From Bacteroidales bacterium UBA3653 (GTDB taxonomy: Bacteria > Bacteroidota > Bacteroidia > Bacteroidales > Paludibacteraceae), in the NCBI GenBank assembly GCA_002373505.1, contig DFKE01000016.1, positions 62,001-126,000 on the forward strand: DNA of 64,000 nucleotides, read 5' to 3'. The position numbers and the translations under genes were made by a program. The stretch's first letter is position 1. Each line of letters starts with the position of its first letter. Positions 34,678 through 43,034 of this stretch are shown piece after piece. Under the pieces are notes generated by a model. That model saw nothing but the letters and a program-made list of their open reading frames with translations, ran no database searches and was not told where the DNA came from.

Positions 34678-36975
34678 ATGAAACTGACAGAATTACAAGT
34701 TGAAAAAATTAGAGAGCATATGCTTCATGAGGATGATGCTCTGGCTCGTAAGTATAAAGCAAGACGAACCAAATCCGATTCGCAAAAGGTGCTTCATGCA
34801 GAAGTGGAAAGATTTGTAAATCAAGGATGGATAAGGGGAACTGTTATGAAAACGAAAACTCAGATAACCCGTCCTAAAGAATTTTCTCGTCAATTTGAAG
34901 ATGATATCTGGTGCATGTTTTACGAACTTGGGTTCCGTATTCTTAATTCTGACGATAAATTAGTCATTCCGTGGGGAGAGAATCCCGAAGAGAAAAAGCA
35001 AATTGATATTGTAGCTGTTGGTGAAGAAGCTATTTTTGTGGTAGAGTGTAAAGCTGCTGAAAGACCCAAAAGCCGGAGTTTTCAGGCGATATTAAATGAA
35101 ATGTCTCTCTATAAAAATGGGGTTGCTGAGTCGTTGAAGCAAATATATGGCTCAAATAAACGAGTAAAGTATATTTTAGCAACGCGTAACTATCAGATTA
35201 TAGATGAGAGTGAGGATGATAACCGTATGGCTCATAATGATATATATCATTTAGATGATAACGCATATAAGTATATTTGCGATCTTATCAAATCTTATAA
35301 GACAGCCGTAATGTATCAGTTTTATAGTTTGATGTTTAAGGATGAGTTAATAAGTGGAAAACCGATAGTTATACCTGCATTACGAGGAGAAATGGGGGAA
35401 AAGAAATATTACCTTTTCTCAATAGAGCCGAGTACTTTACTAAAAATAGGATTTGTTTTGCATAGGACAAAAGTAAATGCTTCTTTGGCTCCAACCTACC
35501 AACGATTATTGGTCCCTAAACGATTGAAAGGCATTGCAAAATTCATTGATGGAGGGGGATATTTTCCAAATTCTATTATCTTGAACTTTGCAGACATTAG
35601 TGATAATGTTAAAGTTACTTTTGATCCCATACATAAAGAAGAAGGCTCAAATGCAGAATTCGGTCTACTCAATATACCTAATGCATATGGTATAGCCTAT
35701 ATAATTGATGGTCAGCATCGTGTATATGGTTACGCAACTTCAAGCCAAAAGAAGAAACATACGATCCCTGTTGTCGCTTTCCAAGATATGTCAAATGATG
35801 AGCAGTTAAGAATATTTATGGAAATCAATGAGAATCAAAAGGCTGTAAGTAAAGATCTTCGGATTGATTTGGAACAGGATCTTCTATGGACATCAGAACG
35901 ACTTGACTCACGTATGAGAGCGTTACGTTCATCCATCATAAAAGAACTGTGCGGGAAATCAGGTACTGTACTTCACAATAAAATAACCATAGGAGAAGAT
36001 AAAGGAGAATTAGGTTCTACTGCTTTTGAAAATGGTTTGTTGCAATGTGGACTTATTCCAAAAGCAAAAGGAACTAAATGGAGTGATGACCTAGATGGTT
36101 ATCTCTATGATAAGAAAGAAACAAATATTGAGAAAGCCATGACTGAGGCTAGCAAACGTATAGCGGATTTTATCATAGACTGTTATAGTATGCTTTCTGA
36201 AGGCTTGAATCCAGAAACTGCTCCAATCTTTTTACTCTCAAACCGTGCTACTTACGCTATAATCATGATCATCGGTTCTTTGCATAAGTATCTTGTCGCT
36301 AAAGGACTTCTTAATATTTCTTCAACTGGACGAGAACGCCGGGAATTAATAAGACCATATATGCAAGTTCTATCAGAAGGACTAAATAATCTTCCGGAAG
36401 AAGAAAGCGTGTCTCTTAGGAATATACAAGGTCAAGGTGCCGAAAAGAAATGGCTAATGGCATATGAGAATATAGTAAATAAATATGATTCAGAATATGA
36501 ACCAGATGGACTTATGGAATGGAGAGAAACACAGGATCAATCTCTTCAAAAAAGAGGTAAGGAAATAAAAGACGATATTTTCAAACAATTACGTATCTTG
36601 TTATTTGAAAGATTAGAGAAGGTCTATGAACATAGATGGTTAAGTGGGCAAATACTGATACTAAAGAATGAAGTAGAAAGCCGTATAATAAAAGCGAATA
36701 GTGACGCTGAGGACTTTGATTTATCGGAATACGATTGGAGAGACTATTTGGAATTGTCAGAATACAAAGATGTTATCAATAAAAACTTTAGTGCTCCAGA
36801 ATTTGAAGAAGTTTTTGCCATCAATATAGGTGGATCATTTAAAACAAAAGGAGATAAATTAGCATGGCTTAATAAGTTAAGAGAGTCCAAAAACAAAAAA
36901 TCAGCACTAACAAAGTCTGATATCAATTGTTTAGAGTTAATTAACCGTCATTTGCAGCAATTTATTGCAGATTAA
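34678..36975 (+). CDS. PD-(D/E)XK nuclease domain fused to a DGQHR (DndB-like) domain
   Basis: 765 residues. The N-terminal domain (about 60-220) has a PD-(D/E)XK site: Glu75 region QFEDDIW, Asp110 in QIDIVAV, and Glu123-Cys-Lys125 in VVECKAAERPKS, followed by RVKYILATRNY. The central domain (about 225-480) contains AYIIDGQHRVYGYA with DGQHR at 344-348 and FMEINENQKAVSKDL, the hallmarks of the DGQHR family that includes DndB. A helical C-terminal half has no match that I recognise. It follows the methylase by 24 bases and its stop is two bases from the helicase ATG. The combination suggests the sensing and cutting subunit of a restriction-like system; that role is inferred. Confidence 0.8.
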   Translation: MKLTELQVEKIREHMLHEDDALARKYKARRTKSDSQKVLHAEVERFVNQGWIRGTVMKTKTQITRPKEFSRQFEDDIWCMFYELGFRILNSDDKLVIPWGENPEEKKQIDIVAVGEEAIFVVECKAAERPKSRSFQAILNEMSLYKNGVAESLKQIYGSNKRVKYILATRNYQIIDESEDDNRMAHNDIYHLDDNAYKYICDLIKSYKTAVMYQFYSLMFKDELISGKPIVIPALRGEMGEKKYYLFSIEPSTLLKIGFVLHRTKVNASLAPTYQRLLVPKRLKGIAKFIDGGGYFPNSIILNFADISDNVKVTFDPIHKEEGSNAEFGLLNIPNAYGIAYIIDGQHRVYGYATSSQKKKHTIPVVAFQDMSNDEQLRIFMEINENQKAVSKDLRIDLEQDLLWTSERLDSRMRALRSSIIKELCGKSGTVLHNKITIGEDKGELGSTAFENGLLQCGLIPKAKGTKWSDDLDGYLYDKKETNIEKAMTEASKRIADFIIDCYSMLSEGLNPETAPIFLLSNRATYAIIMIIGSLHKYLVAKGLLNISSTGRERRELIRPYMQVLSEGLNNLPEEESVSLRNIQGQGAEKKWLMAYENIVNKYDSEYEPDGLMEWRETQDQSLQKRGKEIKDDIFKQLRILLFERLEKVYEHRWLSGQILILKNEVESRIIKANSDAEDFDLSEYDWRDYLELSEYKDVINKNFSAPEFEEVFAINIGGSFKTKGDKLAWLNKLRESKNKKSALTKSDINCLELINRHLQQFIAD

Positions 36976-36976
36976 A

Positions 36977-38389
36977 ATGTTTGCTGATATATGTAGAAAA
37001 GACCGAACGCTCCGTCCTTATCAACAAGATGCAAAAGAACAAATCTTTGCCGCTTGGGACGCGTGTGATAGTGTGATGTTCCAAATGCCTACTGGTACTG
37101 GAAAAACACGCTTGTTCACTTCGATTATTGGTGATATTTCTACATGGGGCGTATTACAATCTCTAAATACAAAGATACTGATTGTTGCGCATAGAGTAGA
37201 GTTGATTGAGCAGATAAGCGAAAGTCTCGATAAGTATAAAATATCTCACGGAATCATCGCAGGAGGGAAAGACAGAGATCTAACAAAATCAATCCAAGTA
37301 GCGTCTATTCAGACTATAACGCACCATGCCAACAGAGATGTTATTCAAGATCTGAATATCAACTTCGTTATTATAGATGAAGCGCACCATTCCATGGCCA
37401 ATTCCTATCGCAAACTATGGAGTATGTATCCGGACGCTAAACACCTCGGTGTAACGGCAACTCCTTGGCGCATGAACCATAGCGGCTTTAGAGAACTATA
37501 TGACAAACTAATCGTCTCAAAGCCAATCGAGGAATTTATTCAAGAAGGGTGGCTTGCTCCATATGAATACTATTCAATCGCTCCAAATGATGCCATTAAA
37601 ACAGAGATTGATTCTATTGATGAATTTGACATGGAGGGCGATTATAAAGTATCTGCTCTTGAAAAAGTAGTAGATACGGTTAAGATTCGCGCACACCTCT
37701 TAAAGAGTTACCAACACTATGCGATTGGTAAAAAAGGTATTATCTATTCCATTAGTCGCGCACATAGCGATCATATATGCTCTGAGTTTAGCAAAGCCGG
37801 AGTAAATATCGTGCGGATTGATAGCGAGACCCCTCGTGATACAAGACGTCTATATGTGAAGCGTTTTAAAGAAGGCCGTATAGACGTGATAGTGAACGTA
37901 GATATATTCTCAGAAGGATTCGATTGCCCAGATATAGAGTTCATCCAACTGGCTCGTCCTACCAAATCACTTGTCAAATACCTACAACAAGTAGGCCGTG
38001 GACTTCGTCCAACAGCAGGAAAAACAAGGTGCGTCATCCTCGATAACGTAGGTTTGCATATTGAGTTTGGTTTACCGGATGCCATACGAGATTGGGAAAC
38101 TGATTTTGAAGGAGATGAAAATTTTGCAAAGGCGAAATCTTCTTCAAAATCTGGCTCTTCAGAAGCTACTCATAATGTCAATTATGAAGAGGGGGAAGAA
38201 GATATGTGTCTTATCAAAGGTGGTGAAGAAACAGATATTTGGTCTCCAAGTGATGATGAATTATTGATGCAACTTTATAATGATAAGCAATGTTCGATTG
38301 AAATATTAGCATCTGTATTTAAGAAATCCCAAGAGAATATATCCAATAGGATTACTTTGCTCATGCAAAACAACAATAATATTAACTAA
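36977..38389 (+). CDS. Superfamily II DEAD/DEAH helicase
   Basis: I choose the ATG at 36977 (MFADICRKD), one base after the upstream stop; a TTG in frame lies 12 bases earlier. The 470-residue protein has the full SF2 set: LRPYQQDA (Q-like), MPTGTGKT (Walker A, 37-44), DEAH in VIIDEAHHSM (134-137), VTATPWRM (motif III) and QVGRGLRP (motif VI, 338-345). After the helicase core comes an acidic linker and a C-terminal helix-turn-helix-like segment (ELLMQLYNDKQCSIEILAS). Helicases of this shape occur in type III-like and other restriction systems. Probable role: DNA translocation or unwinding within the cluster. Confidence 0.85.
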   Translation: MFADICRKDRTLRPYQQDAKEQIFAAWDACDSVMFQMPTGTGKTRLFTSIIGDISTWGVLQSLNTKILIVAHRVELIEQISESLDKYKISHGIIAGGKDRDLTKSIQVASIQTITHHANRDVIQDLNINFVIIDEAHHSMANSYRKLWSMYPDAKHLGVTATPWRMNHSGFRELYDKLIVSKPIEEFIQEGWLAPYEYYSIAPNDAIKTEIDSIDEFDMEGDYKVSALEKVVDTVKIRAHLLKSYQHYAIGKKGIIYSISRAHSDHICSEFSKAGVNIVRIDSETPRDTRRLYVKRFKEGRIDVIVNVDIFSEGFDCPDIEFIQLARPTKSLVKYLQQVGRGLRPTAGKTRCVILDNVGLHIEFGLPDAIRDWETDFEGDENFAKAKSSSKSGSSEATHNVNYEEGEEDMCLIKGGEETDIWSPSDDELLMQLYNDKQCSIEILASVFKKSQENISNRITLLMQNNNNIN

Positions 38390-38404
38390 CATGAAGTATC
38401 ATAT

Positions 38405-39118
38405 ATGACTAAAGTTGAAGCAATAGAGCGTGTACTTCTTGACAATGGAGGTGCGGGAAGTCTAAGTTATATTTATGATAATATAGAACGCTATTATCCC
38501 GGAGCAAAAAATCCGAGGGAATGGGAAGCGGGAATTCGTGGAGTTTTATACAGGGAACTAAGTAAACGCTTTAAACGTGTTGGCTTAAGTCTTTATGCTG
38601 TTATAAATTACAAGGAAGAAAAAATGCCGACGAATAATAAAGTTCGTATGCATTCTTTTATGGAAGGACTGTGCCTTGAATTAGGTAATCTTAAAAACTG
38701 CTTAACCTATACAGCCGACCCATCCGCAGTGTATCGTGATAATGTAAAACTGCGAGATATTGCTACTATGTCAGATATTCCTTCTTTTACATATCCGAAA
38801 ATATTGCAAGAAGTTAAACATATAGATGTATTGTGGTTTAATCAAAAAGGGTTTCAGTTTCCATTGTATGCCATTGAAGTCGTAGATAGTTTAAGCACAT
38901 TAAGTAATGCTTTTAATCGTTGCCTACAACTACAAAACTTTCATACAAAATTTATTATTGTGGCACCAGAAAAACATAGAGGTAAATATGAGCAAACATT
39001 ACAACTAGAGATATACTCACAAATGAAAGAGTATTTCACATTCTTAAATTACGAAAAACTGCAACAGATATACCAAAGTACAATACAATTGCATAAACTA
39101 GAAGCAAATATATTTTAG
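38405..39118 (+). CDS. HARE-HTH domain protein with nuclease-like C-terminal domain
   Basis: 237 residues. The N-terminus (about 1-65; TKVEAIERVLLDNGGAGSLS, then GVLYRELSKRF) has the winged-helix pattern of HARE-HTH domains, known from restriction endonucleases and chromatin proteins. The C-terminal part reads IDVLWFNQKGFQFPLYAIEV, then STLSNAFNRCLQL and KFIIVAPEKHRGKYE. This has the strand order of a PD-(D/E)XK fold (D...ExV), but the usual Lys after ExV is missing, so it may be DNA-binding only or use a migrated residue. It closes the methylase-DGQHR-helicase cluster with a 15-base gap. Confidence 0.65.
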   Translation: MTKVEAIERVLLDNGGAGSLSYIYDNIERYYPGAKNPREWEAGIRGVLYRELSKRFKRVGLSLYAVINYKEEKMPTNNKVRMHSFMEGLCLELGNLKNCLTYTADPSAVYRDNVKLRDIATMSDIPSFTYPKILQEVKHIDVLWFNQKGFQFPLYAIEVVDSLSTLSNAFNRCLQLQNFHTKFIIVAPEKHRGKYEQTLQLEIYSQMKEYFTFLNYEKLQQIYQSTIQLHKLEANIF

Positions 39119-39241
39119 AGTATTATTAAAGGACTATACAGCATAACAAATCAACTGATTAAACGACAACAACCCGTGGCACCCATCCCACCAAACCGGA
39201 TTTCATGACCTGGAGCGAGTTAATGGATAAAAAGGATTAAT

Positions 39242-40279
39242 ATGGAAACACAAGATATTAGTAAAAATCTCGGTAACGGAGACATCCTCATTTATCAGAG
39301 TGAGGACGGACGGACGCATATTGATGTCCGTATGGAACAAGAGACCGTGTGGCTCACACAACAACAGTTGTGCGAGTTATACCAGACCAGTAAATCTAAC
39401 GTCAGTGAACATATCAAGCATATTTTTGAGGACGGAGAATTGGACGAAAATGTGGTAGTTCGGAAATTCCGAACAACCACTCAACATGGCGCTATTACTG
39501 GGAAAACTCAATCTCACGAGGTCACTTTCTACAACCTCGACATGATTATCTCCCTCGGCTATCGTATCCGTTCAGTTATTGCTACACGTTTCCGTCAATG
39601 GGCGACCAAACGTCTTAACGAATACATCGTCAAGGGCTTTACCATGGACGACGAGCGTCTAAAGAACTTGGGCGGTGGTAACTACTGGAAAGAACTACTG
39701 AACCGTATTCGCGACATCCGCTCGTCCGAGAAAGTACTTTACCGGCAAGTGCTTGACTTGTATGCTACATCTGTGGACTATGACCCTAAAAGCGATTTGT
39801 CCGTTGAGTTTTTCAAGATTGTACAGAACAAACTGCATTTTGCTGCACACGGGCACACAGCGGCGGAGGTTATTTATCAGCGGGCAGATAGCGAGCAACC
39901 GTTTATGGGCATGACAAATTTTAAAGGTGATTGGCCGACACTCAAAGAAGCATTTATTGCAAAGAACTATCTTTCAACCGATGAACTAAATGTGCTCAAT
40001 AACCTTGTTTCCGGATATTTTGACTTTGCGGAAATCCAAGCGATGCGGCATGTGCCGATGTACATGAGTGATTATATTGCGCAATTGGATTCCATTCTCT
40101 CTTCCACAGGACAAAAACTATTGGATAATGCAGGACTAGTCAGCCATCAGCAAGCCATAGACAAAGCAACAGAAGAATATAGAAAGTGGCAAAATAACAC
40201 CCTTTCGCCGGTGGAAGAGGCCTACTTGGAGACTATCAAATCTCTTGAATCCAAAACGAAAAAAATCAAAACCAAATAA
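39242..40279 (+). CDS. RhuM-family protein
   Basis: The 345-residue product begins with GDILIYQSEDGRTHIDVRME and VWLTQQQLCELYQTSKSNVSEHIKHIF, a winged-helix DNA-binding segment. It continues YNLDMIISLGYRIRSVIATRFRQWATKRL, the RhuM/DinD-type core, and later HGHTAAEVIYQRADSEQPFMG. RhuM was named from a Salmonella pathogenicity island. Homologues are common in accessory and defence islands, but the activity is not established. The 120 bases before it carry, in frame, a short tail-like reading (PTKPDFMTWSELMDKKD stop) that may be the end of a lost gene. An isolated RBS-like A-rich stretch precedes the ATG. Confidence 0.8.
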   Translation: METQDISKNLGNGDILIYQSEDGRTHIDVRMEQETVWLTQQQLCELYQTSKSNVSEHIKHIFEDGELDENVVVRKFRTTTQHGAITGKTQSHEVTFYNLDMIISLGYRIRSVIATRFRQWATKRLNEYIVKGFTMDDERLKNLGGGNYWKELLNRIRDIRSSEKVLYRQVLDLYATSVDYDPKSDLSVEFFKIVQNKLHFAAHGHTAAEVIYQRADSEQPFMGMTNFKGDWPTLKEAFIAKNYLSTDELNVLNNLVSGYFDFAEIQAMRHVPMYMSDYIAQLDSILSSTGQKLLDNAGLVSHQQAIDKATEEYRKWQNNTLSPVEEAYLETIKSLESKTKKIKTK

Positions 40280-40280
40280 T

Positions 40281-40721
40281 ATGAAACGACTATTCTTTCT
40301 TTTCGCCCTTGCGATAGTGGCAACAGGAGCGATGGCACAAGGTCCGCAAGGTTCGCGCGGGCATCATAACGACCGGCACGGACATGGCGACTCGCACCGC
40401 CGGCCGCCGATGGAACAGCGGTATTACGACTGCGCATCTGCCGAACAGATGCAAGCGGTCATGGACGCACTCAACGGACAATCGTTTGACGACAAGAAAC
40501 TGGAGATAGCCAAACTATGCGTCACCATCGGCTATTTCTGCACGGCGGACATGGCACAGATGGCAACGGTCTTCTCTTTCGACGACAAACGGCTGGAGTT
40601 CCTCAAATACGCCTATCCGTACTGCCTGGACAAAGAGAACTACCCCACGTTGCGCGAGAGTTTCTCCTTCAAGTCAAACTTCGACGCCCTGCTGGACTTT
40701 ATCTACCCGAATATGCGATAA
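40281..40721 (+). CDS. Secreted DUF4476 protein
   Basis: The start at 40281 (MKRLFFLFALAIVATGAMAQ) gives a signal peptide; the open frame extends 12 codons upstream into the end of the RhuM gene. A His-rich linker (HHNDRHGHGDSHRR) precedes a helical DUF4476 domain: SAEQMQAVMDALNGQSFDDK, LCVTIGYFCTADMAQMATVF, LEFLKYAYPYCLD. The domain is common in Bacteroidota envelope proteins and has no known activity. The His cluster might bind metal. Confidence 0.8.
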   Translation: MKRLFFLFALAIVATGAMAQGPQGSRGHHNDRHGHGDSHRRPPMEQRYYDCASAEQMQAVMDALNGQSFDDKKLEIAKLCVTIGYFCTADMAQMATVFSFDDKRLEFLKYAYPYCLDKENYPTLRESFSFKSNFDALLDFIYPNMR

Positions 40722-40742
40722 CTCCTATAAACACCAACAACT

Positions 40743-40898
40743 ATGTCCTGTTTACAAGTTCTATTAGCCATTATCTTTCCGCCGCTGGCGGTCATTGACC
40801 GCGGATGCGGGTCGGTACTGATTGTCTTTCTCCTCACCTGCCTCGGATGGGTGCCGGGAGTGATTGGCGCGTTAATCATCTTAAACAAAAACAATTGA
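40743..40898 (+). CDS. yqaE: YqaE/Pmp3 family small membrane protein
   Basis: A 51-residue ORF, MSCLQVLLAIIFPPLAVIDR and then VLIVFLLTCLGWVPGVIGAL, is unmistakably of the UPF0057 (YqaE/Pmp3/stress-induced hydrophobic peptide) family, with two transmembrane helices and the FPPLAV and LGWVPGVIGA signatures. Family members are linked to membrane potential and salt stress. It lies 21 bases after the DUF4476 gene and its stop is one base from the flavodoxin ATG, so all three form one unit. Confidence 0.88.
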   Translation: MSCLQVLLAIIFPPLAVIDRGCGSVLIVFLLTCLGWVPGVIGALIILNKNN

Positions 40899-40899
40899 T

Positions 40900-41385
40900 A
40901 TGCGTAAACTATGTATTTTTTTAGCCCTTGCCGCCATGACAATGGGCATGGAAGCCAAGACGATAGTCGTCTATTTCTCGGCTACCGGCACCACCAAAGC
41001 GGCTGCTCAGAAAATCGCTAAAACACAGAAAGCCACCCTCTGGGAAATCCAACCGGCGGAACCGTACACCGCTGCCGACCTCGACTGGCGCAACAAACAG
41101 TCGCGTTCGTCGCTGGAGATGAACGACCCCGAAGCACGGCCGGCTATCAAACAGTGCACGAACATCATGCCGTACGACACGATCTATGTGGGTTATCCTA
41201 TCTGGTGGGGCATCTGTCCGCGTATCATCAACTCGTGGATTGACAACAACCTGCCGCAGTTAGAGGGCAAGACGCTCATCCCCTTCGCCACCTCCGGCGG
41301 ATCCGGCATTGAGCAGTCCGTGGAGTATCTCCGCAAGACCTACCCCTCTCTGACATGGCAGGACGGCAAATTAAGGAATCGTTAA
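40900..41385 (+). CDS. Exported flavodoxin-like protein
   Basis: The 161-residue protein has a short signal-like N-terminus (MRKLCIFLALAAMTMGMEAK) and then a flavodoxin fold: IVVYFSATGTTKAAAQKIAK (FMN phosphate loop SATGTTK), YDTIYVGYPIWWGICPRII and LIPFATSGGSGI. These are the three FMN-contact loops of the flavodoxin_4 group. Whether it is truly exported is uncertain; if so, it would be a periplasmic flavin protein. It probably uses the same transcript as yqaE. Confidence 0.85.
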   Translation: MRKLCIFLALAAMTMGMEAKTIVVYFSATGTTKAAAQKIAKTQKATLWEIQPAEPYTAADLDWRNKQSRSSLEMNDPEARPAIKQCTNIMPYDTIYVGYPIWWGICPRIINSWIDNNLPQLEGKTLIPFATSGGSGIEQSVEYLRKTYPSLTWQDGKLRNR

Positions 41386-41391
41386 ATCGTA

Positions 41392-41430
41392 AATCCTTCG
41401 TACATCGTACATCGTTAAATCGTACATTAC
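41392..41430. repeat. GTACATCGTACATCG repeat, intergenic copy
   Basis: TTCGTACATCGTACATCGTT then AAATCGTACATTAC fills the gap between the flavodoxin stop and the cupin start. Confidence 0.7.
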
Positions 41431-41433
41431 ATC

Positions 41434-41799
41434 ATGGCTCTTAAGACAACCGAACTGATACGTACTTCCGAGAGTTGGGACGGCGCACCGCTGCCCGATT
41501 TTCCTGCGGGGCAACCCGAACTGCGGGTCCTGCGGCTGGACTTTCCCGTAGGCGCCAAGACCGGCTGGCATCATCATCCCGTGATCAACTACGGCATTGT
41601 TCAGCAAGGCGAACTGACCATCGTCTGCGAGGACGGCAGAGAGAAGACATTCCGTGAAGGCGAAGCGCTGGTAGAAGTCATCGGAACCGTCCATCGAGGC
41701 GAGAACAGAGGCACCAAACCCGTCATCCTCAATATGTTCTACTTCTCATCCCCCGGCGCAGAGATAACCATCCAACATCCGGAACCGGAAAATAAATGA
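41434..41799 (+). CDS. Cupin-domain protein
   Basis: The 121-residue single-domain cupin reads VLRLDFPVGAKTGWHHHPVI with the metal-binding His trio, then GELTIVCEDGREKTFREGEA (Glu) and VIGTVHRGENRGTKP (His). This is a complete GX5HXH-X3-4-E / GX5PxGxxH-like arrangement. A small metal enzyme or ligand sensor is likely; the substrate is unknown. It lies between the flavodoxin and an esterase. Confidence 0.82.
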   Translation: MALKTTELIRTSESWDGAPLPDFPAGQPELRVLRLDFPVGAKTGWHHHPVINYGIVQQGELTIVCEDGREKTFREGEALVEVIGTVHRGENRGTKPVILNMFYFSSPGAEITIQHPEPENK

Positions 41800-41824
41800 T
41801 ACAACATAGACAAATACAATACAC

Positions 41825-42736
41825 ATGAAAAAATATCTCTTGCTTATCGCCGCAACTCTGCTGGCTTTCTCAGTTACAGCCTCAGCCGCTGAGACATACG
41901 CCTATGTGGAGCGCGACTCCGCCCTTTATCTGGACTTTTATGCCCCTGCAGCACCCGCAAACGGCTACACCGTCCTGCATGTCTTCGGCGGTGGCTTCTT
42001 TGAAGGCTCACGGACCAACAAATGGGACACTGCCTACTGCCATTCACTGGCGGAAAGAGGTTATGCCGTGGTCGCTATCGATTACCGCCTCGGGCTGAAA
42101 GGAGTCACTAACGTCGGCATTACCAACCTCAAACCCATGGAGAATGCGTTCTACATGGCGGTTGCCGATTGCTCCGCGGCGGTGCGGTACCTCGTTGCTC
42201 ATGCCGCCGAACTGGGTATAGACCCCGATAAAATCATTCTGGAGGGCTCTTCGGCAGGAGCGATTACTGTGCTCATGACCGATTACGGACGGTGCAACAC
42301 GCTCGATTATACGGCGGAACTGCCGGAGGGTTGGAAACCTGCTGCCGTCATTGCCTACAGCGGAGCGATCTACTCCACCCGCGGCGCACTCAAATGGGCT
42401 ACGCCGCCTGCCCCTACGCTCCTCTTCCACGGCATGCTGGATAAGATTGTCACGTACAAACAGATCACCTTCGGCAAACGCGGTCTCTTTGGTGCAAACG
42501 CCATCGTCAAACGCCTTGCCAAGTTCGATTATCCCTACTCCGTCTATCGTATTCCGGGCCTCGGACATGAAGTCAGCGTAGCCGGACCGATGACACTTGA
42601 CGAACTCGATCTCTTTGTCCGCCAGCGTCTCATCAACGGCCGCACGATCTTCCTGGACGTCACTCTCCGCGACACCGCCGTTCATCCTACCAAATGGACA
42701 AAAATGTCCGTCGGCGACCTCTACAAGAAGAAATGA
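41825..42736 (+). CDS. Secreted alpha/beta hydrolase (esterase-like)
   Basis: 303 residues with a signal peptide (about 1-20, ending SASAA). The hydrolase core is visible: oxyanion motif VLHVFGGGFFEGS (about 56-68), DYRLGLKG, nucleophile elbow LEGSSAGAITVL with Ser in GSSAG (about 140), and a late HEVS with the probable catalytic His in GLGHEVSVAG. FHGMLDKIV supplies the Asp. Length and motifs match the BD-FAE/hormone-sensitive-lipase-like esterases, which deacetylate glycans or hydrolyse short esters. Its stop overlaps the following start (ATGA). Confidence 0.8.
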   Translation: MKKYLLLIAATLLAFSVTASAAETYAYVERDSALYLDFYAPAAPANGYTVLHVFGGGFFEGSRTNKWDTAYCHSLAERGYAVVAIDYRLGLKGVTNVGITNLKPMENAFYMAVADCSAAVRYLVAHAAELGIDPDKIILEGSSAGAITVLMTDYGRCNTLDYTAELPEGWKPAAVIAYSGAIYSTRGALKWATPPAPTLLFHGMLDKIVTYKQITFGKRGLFGANAIVKRLAKFDYPYSVYRIPGLGHEVSVAGPMTLDELDLFVRQRLINGRTIFLDVTLRDTAVHPTKWTKMSVGDLYKKK

Positions 42737-43026
42737 GAACCTATTGCATCTACGGCATACTGATTTATCTCGCGGCTATTAACGTAGCCGCGTTTTTCCT
42801 GTACGGCATCGATAAATGGAAGGCAAAGCGCAACAAATGGCGTGTCACCGAGGCACGCTTGCTCTGGATAGCCGTTGCCGGCGGAAGCATCGGTGCTCTG
42901 CTCGGCATGAAAGTCTGGCACCACAAGACCCAGCACGCCAAATTCCGCTTCGGTCTCCCTGCCATCCTCTTCCTCCACCTCGCCGCCGTCCTTGCCGCAC
43001 TATACTGTTATTACTTTGTAAATTAG
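42733..43026 (+). CDS. DUF1294 family membrane protein
   Basis: 97 residues from the ATG at 42733 (MRTYCIYGILIYLAAINVAA), which overlaps the esterase stop. The signature DKWKAKRNKWRVTEARLLWI followed by GGSIGALLGMKVWHHKTQHAKF is that of DUF1294, a small protein with three membrane helices. The function is unknown. In other bacteria it is sometimes joined to a cold-shock domain; no such domain is present here. Confidence 0.88.
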   Translation: MRTYCIYGILIYLAAINVAAFFLYGIDKWKAKRNKWRVTEARLLWIAVAGGSIGALLGMKVWHHKTQHAKFRFGLPAILFLHLAAVLAALYCYYFVN

Positions 43027-43034
43027 CATATTCT

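Noticed and set aside
34678..36975. DNA phosphorothioation (Dnd) system
   Set aside because: Only the DGQHR domain recalls DndB. No dndA, dndC, dndD or dndE is present, and the protein has an extra nuclease domain.
42816..43034. N-terminal extension of the glycosylase
   Set aside because: It is the shadow of the DUF1294 gene in another frame; the family begins near MAEAQ.
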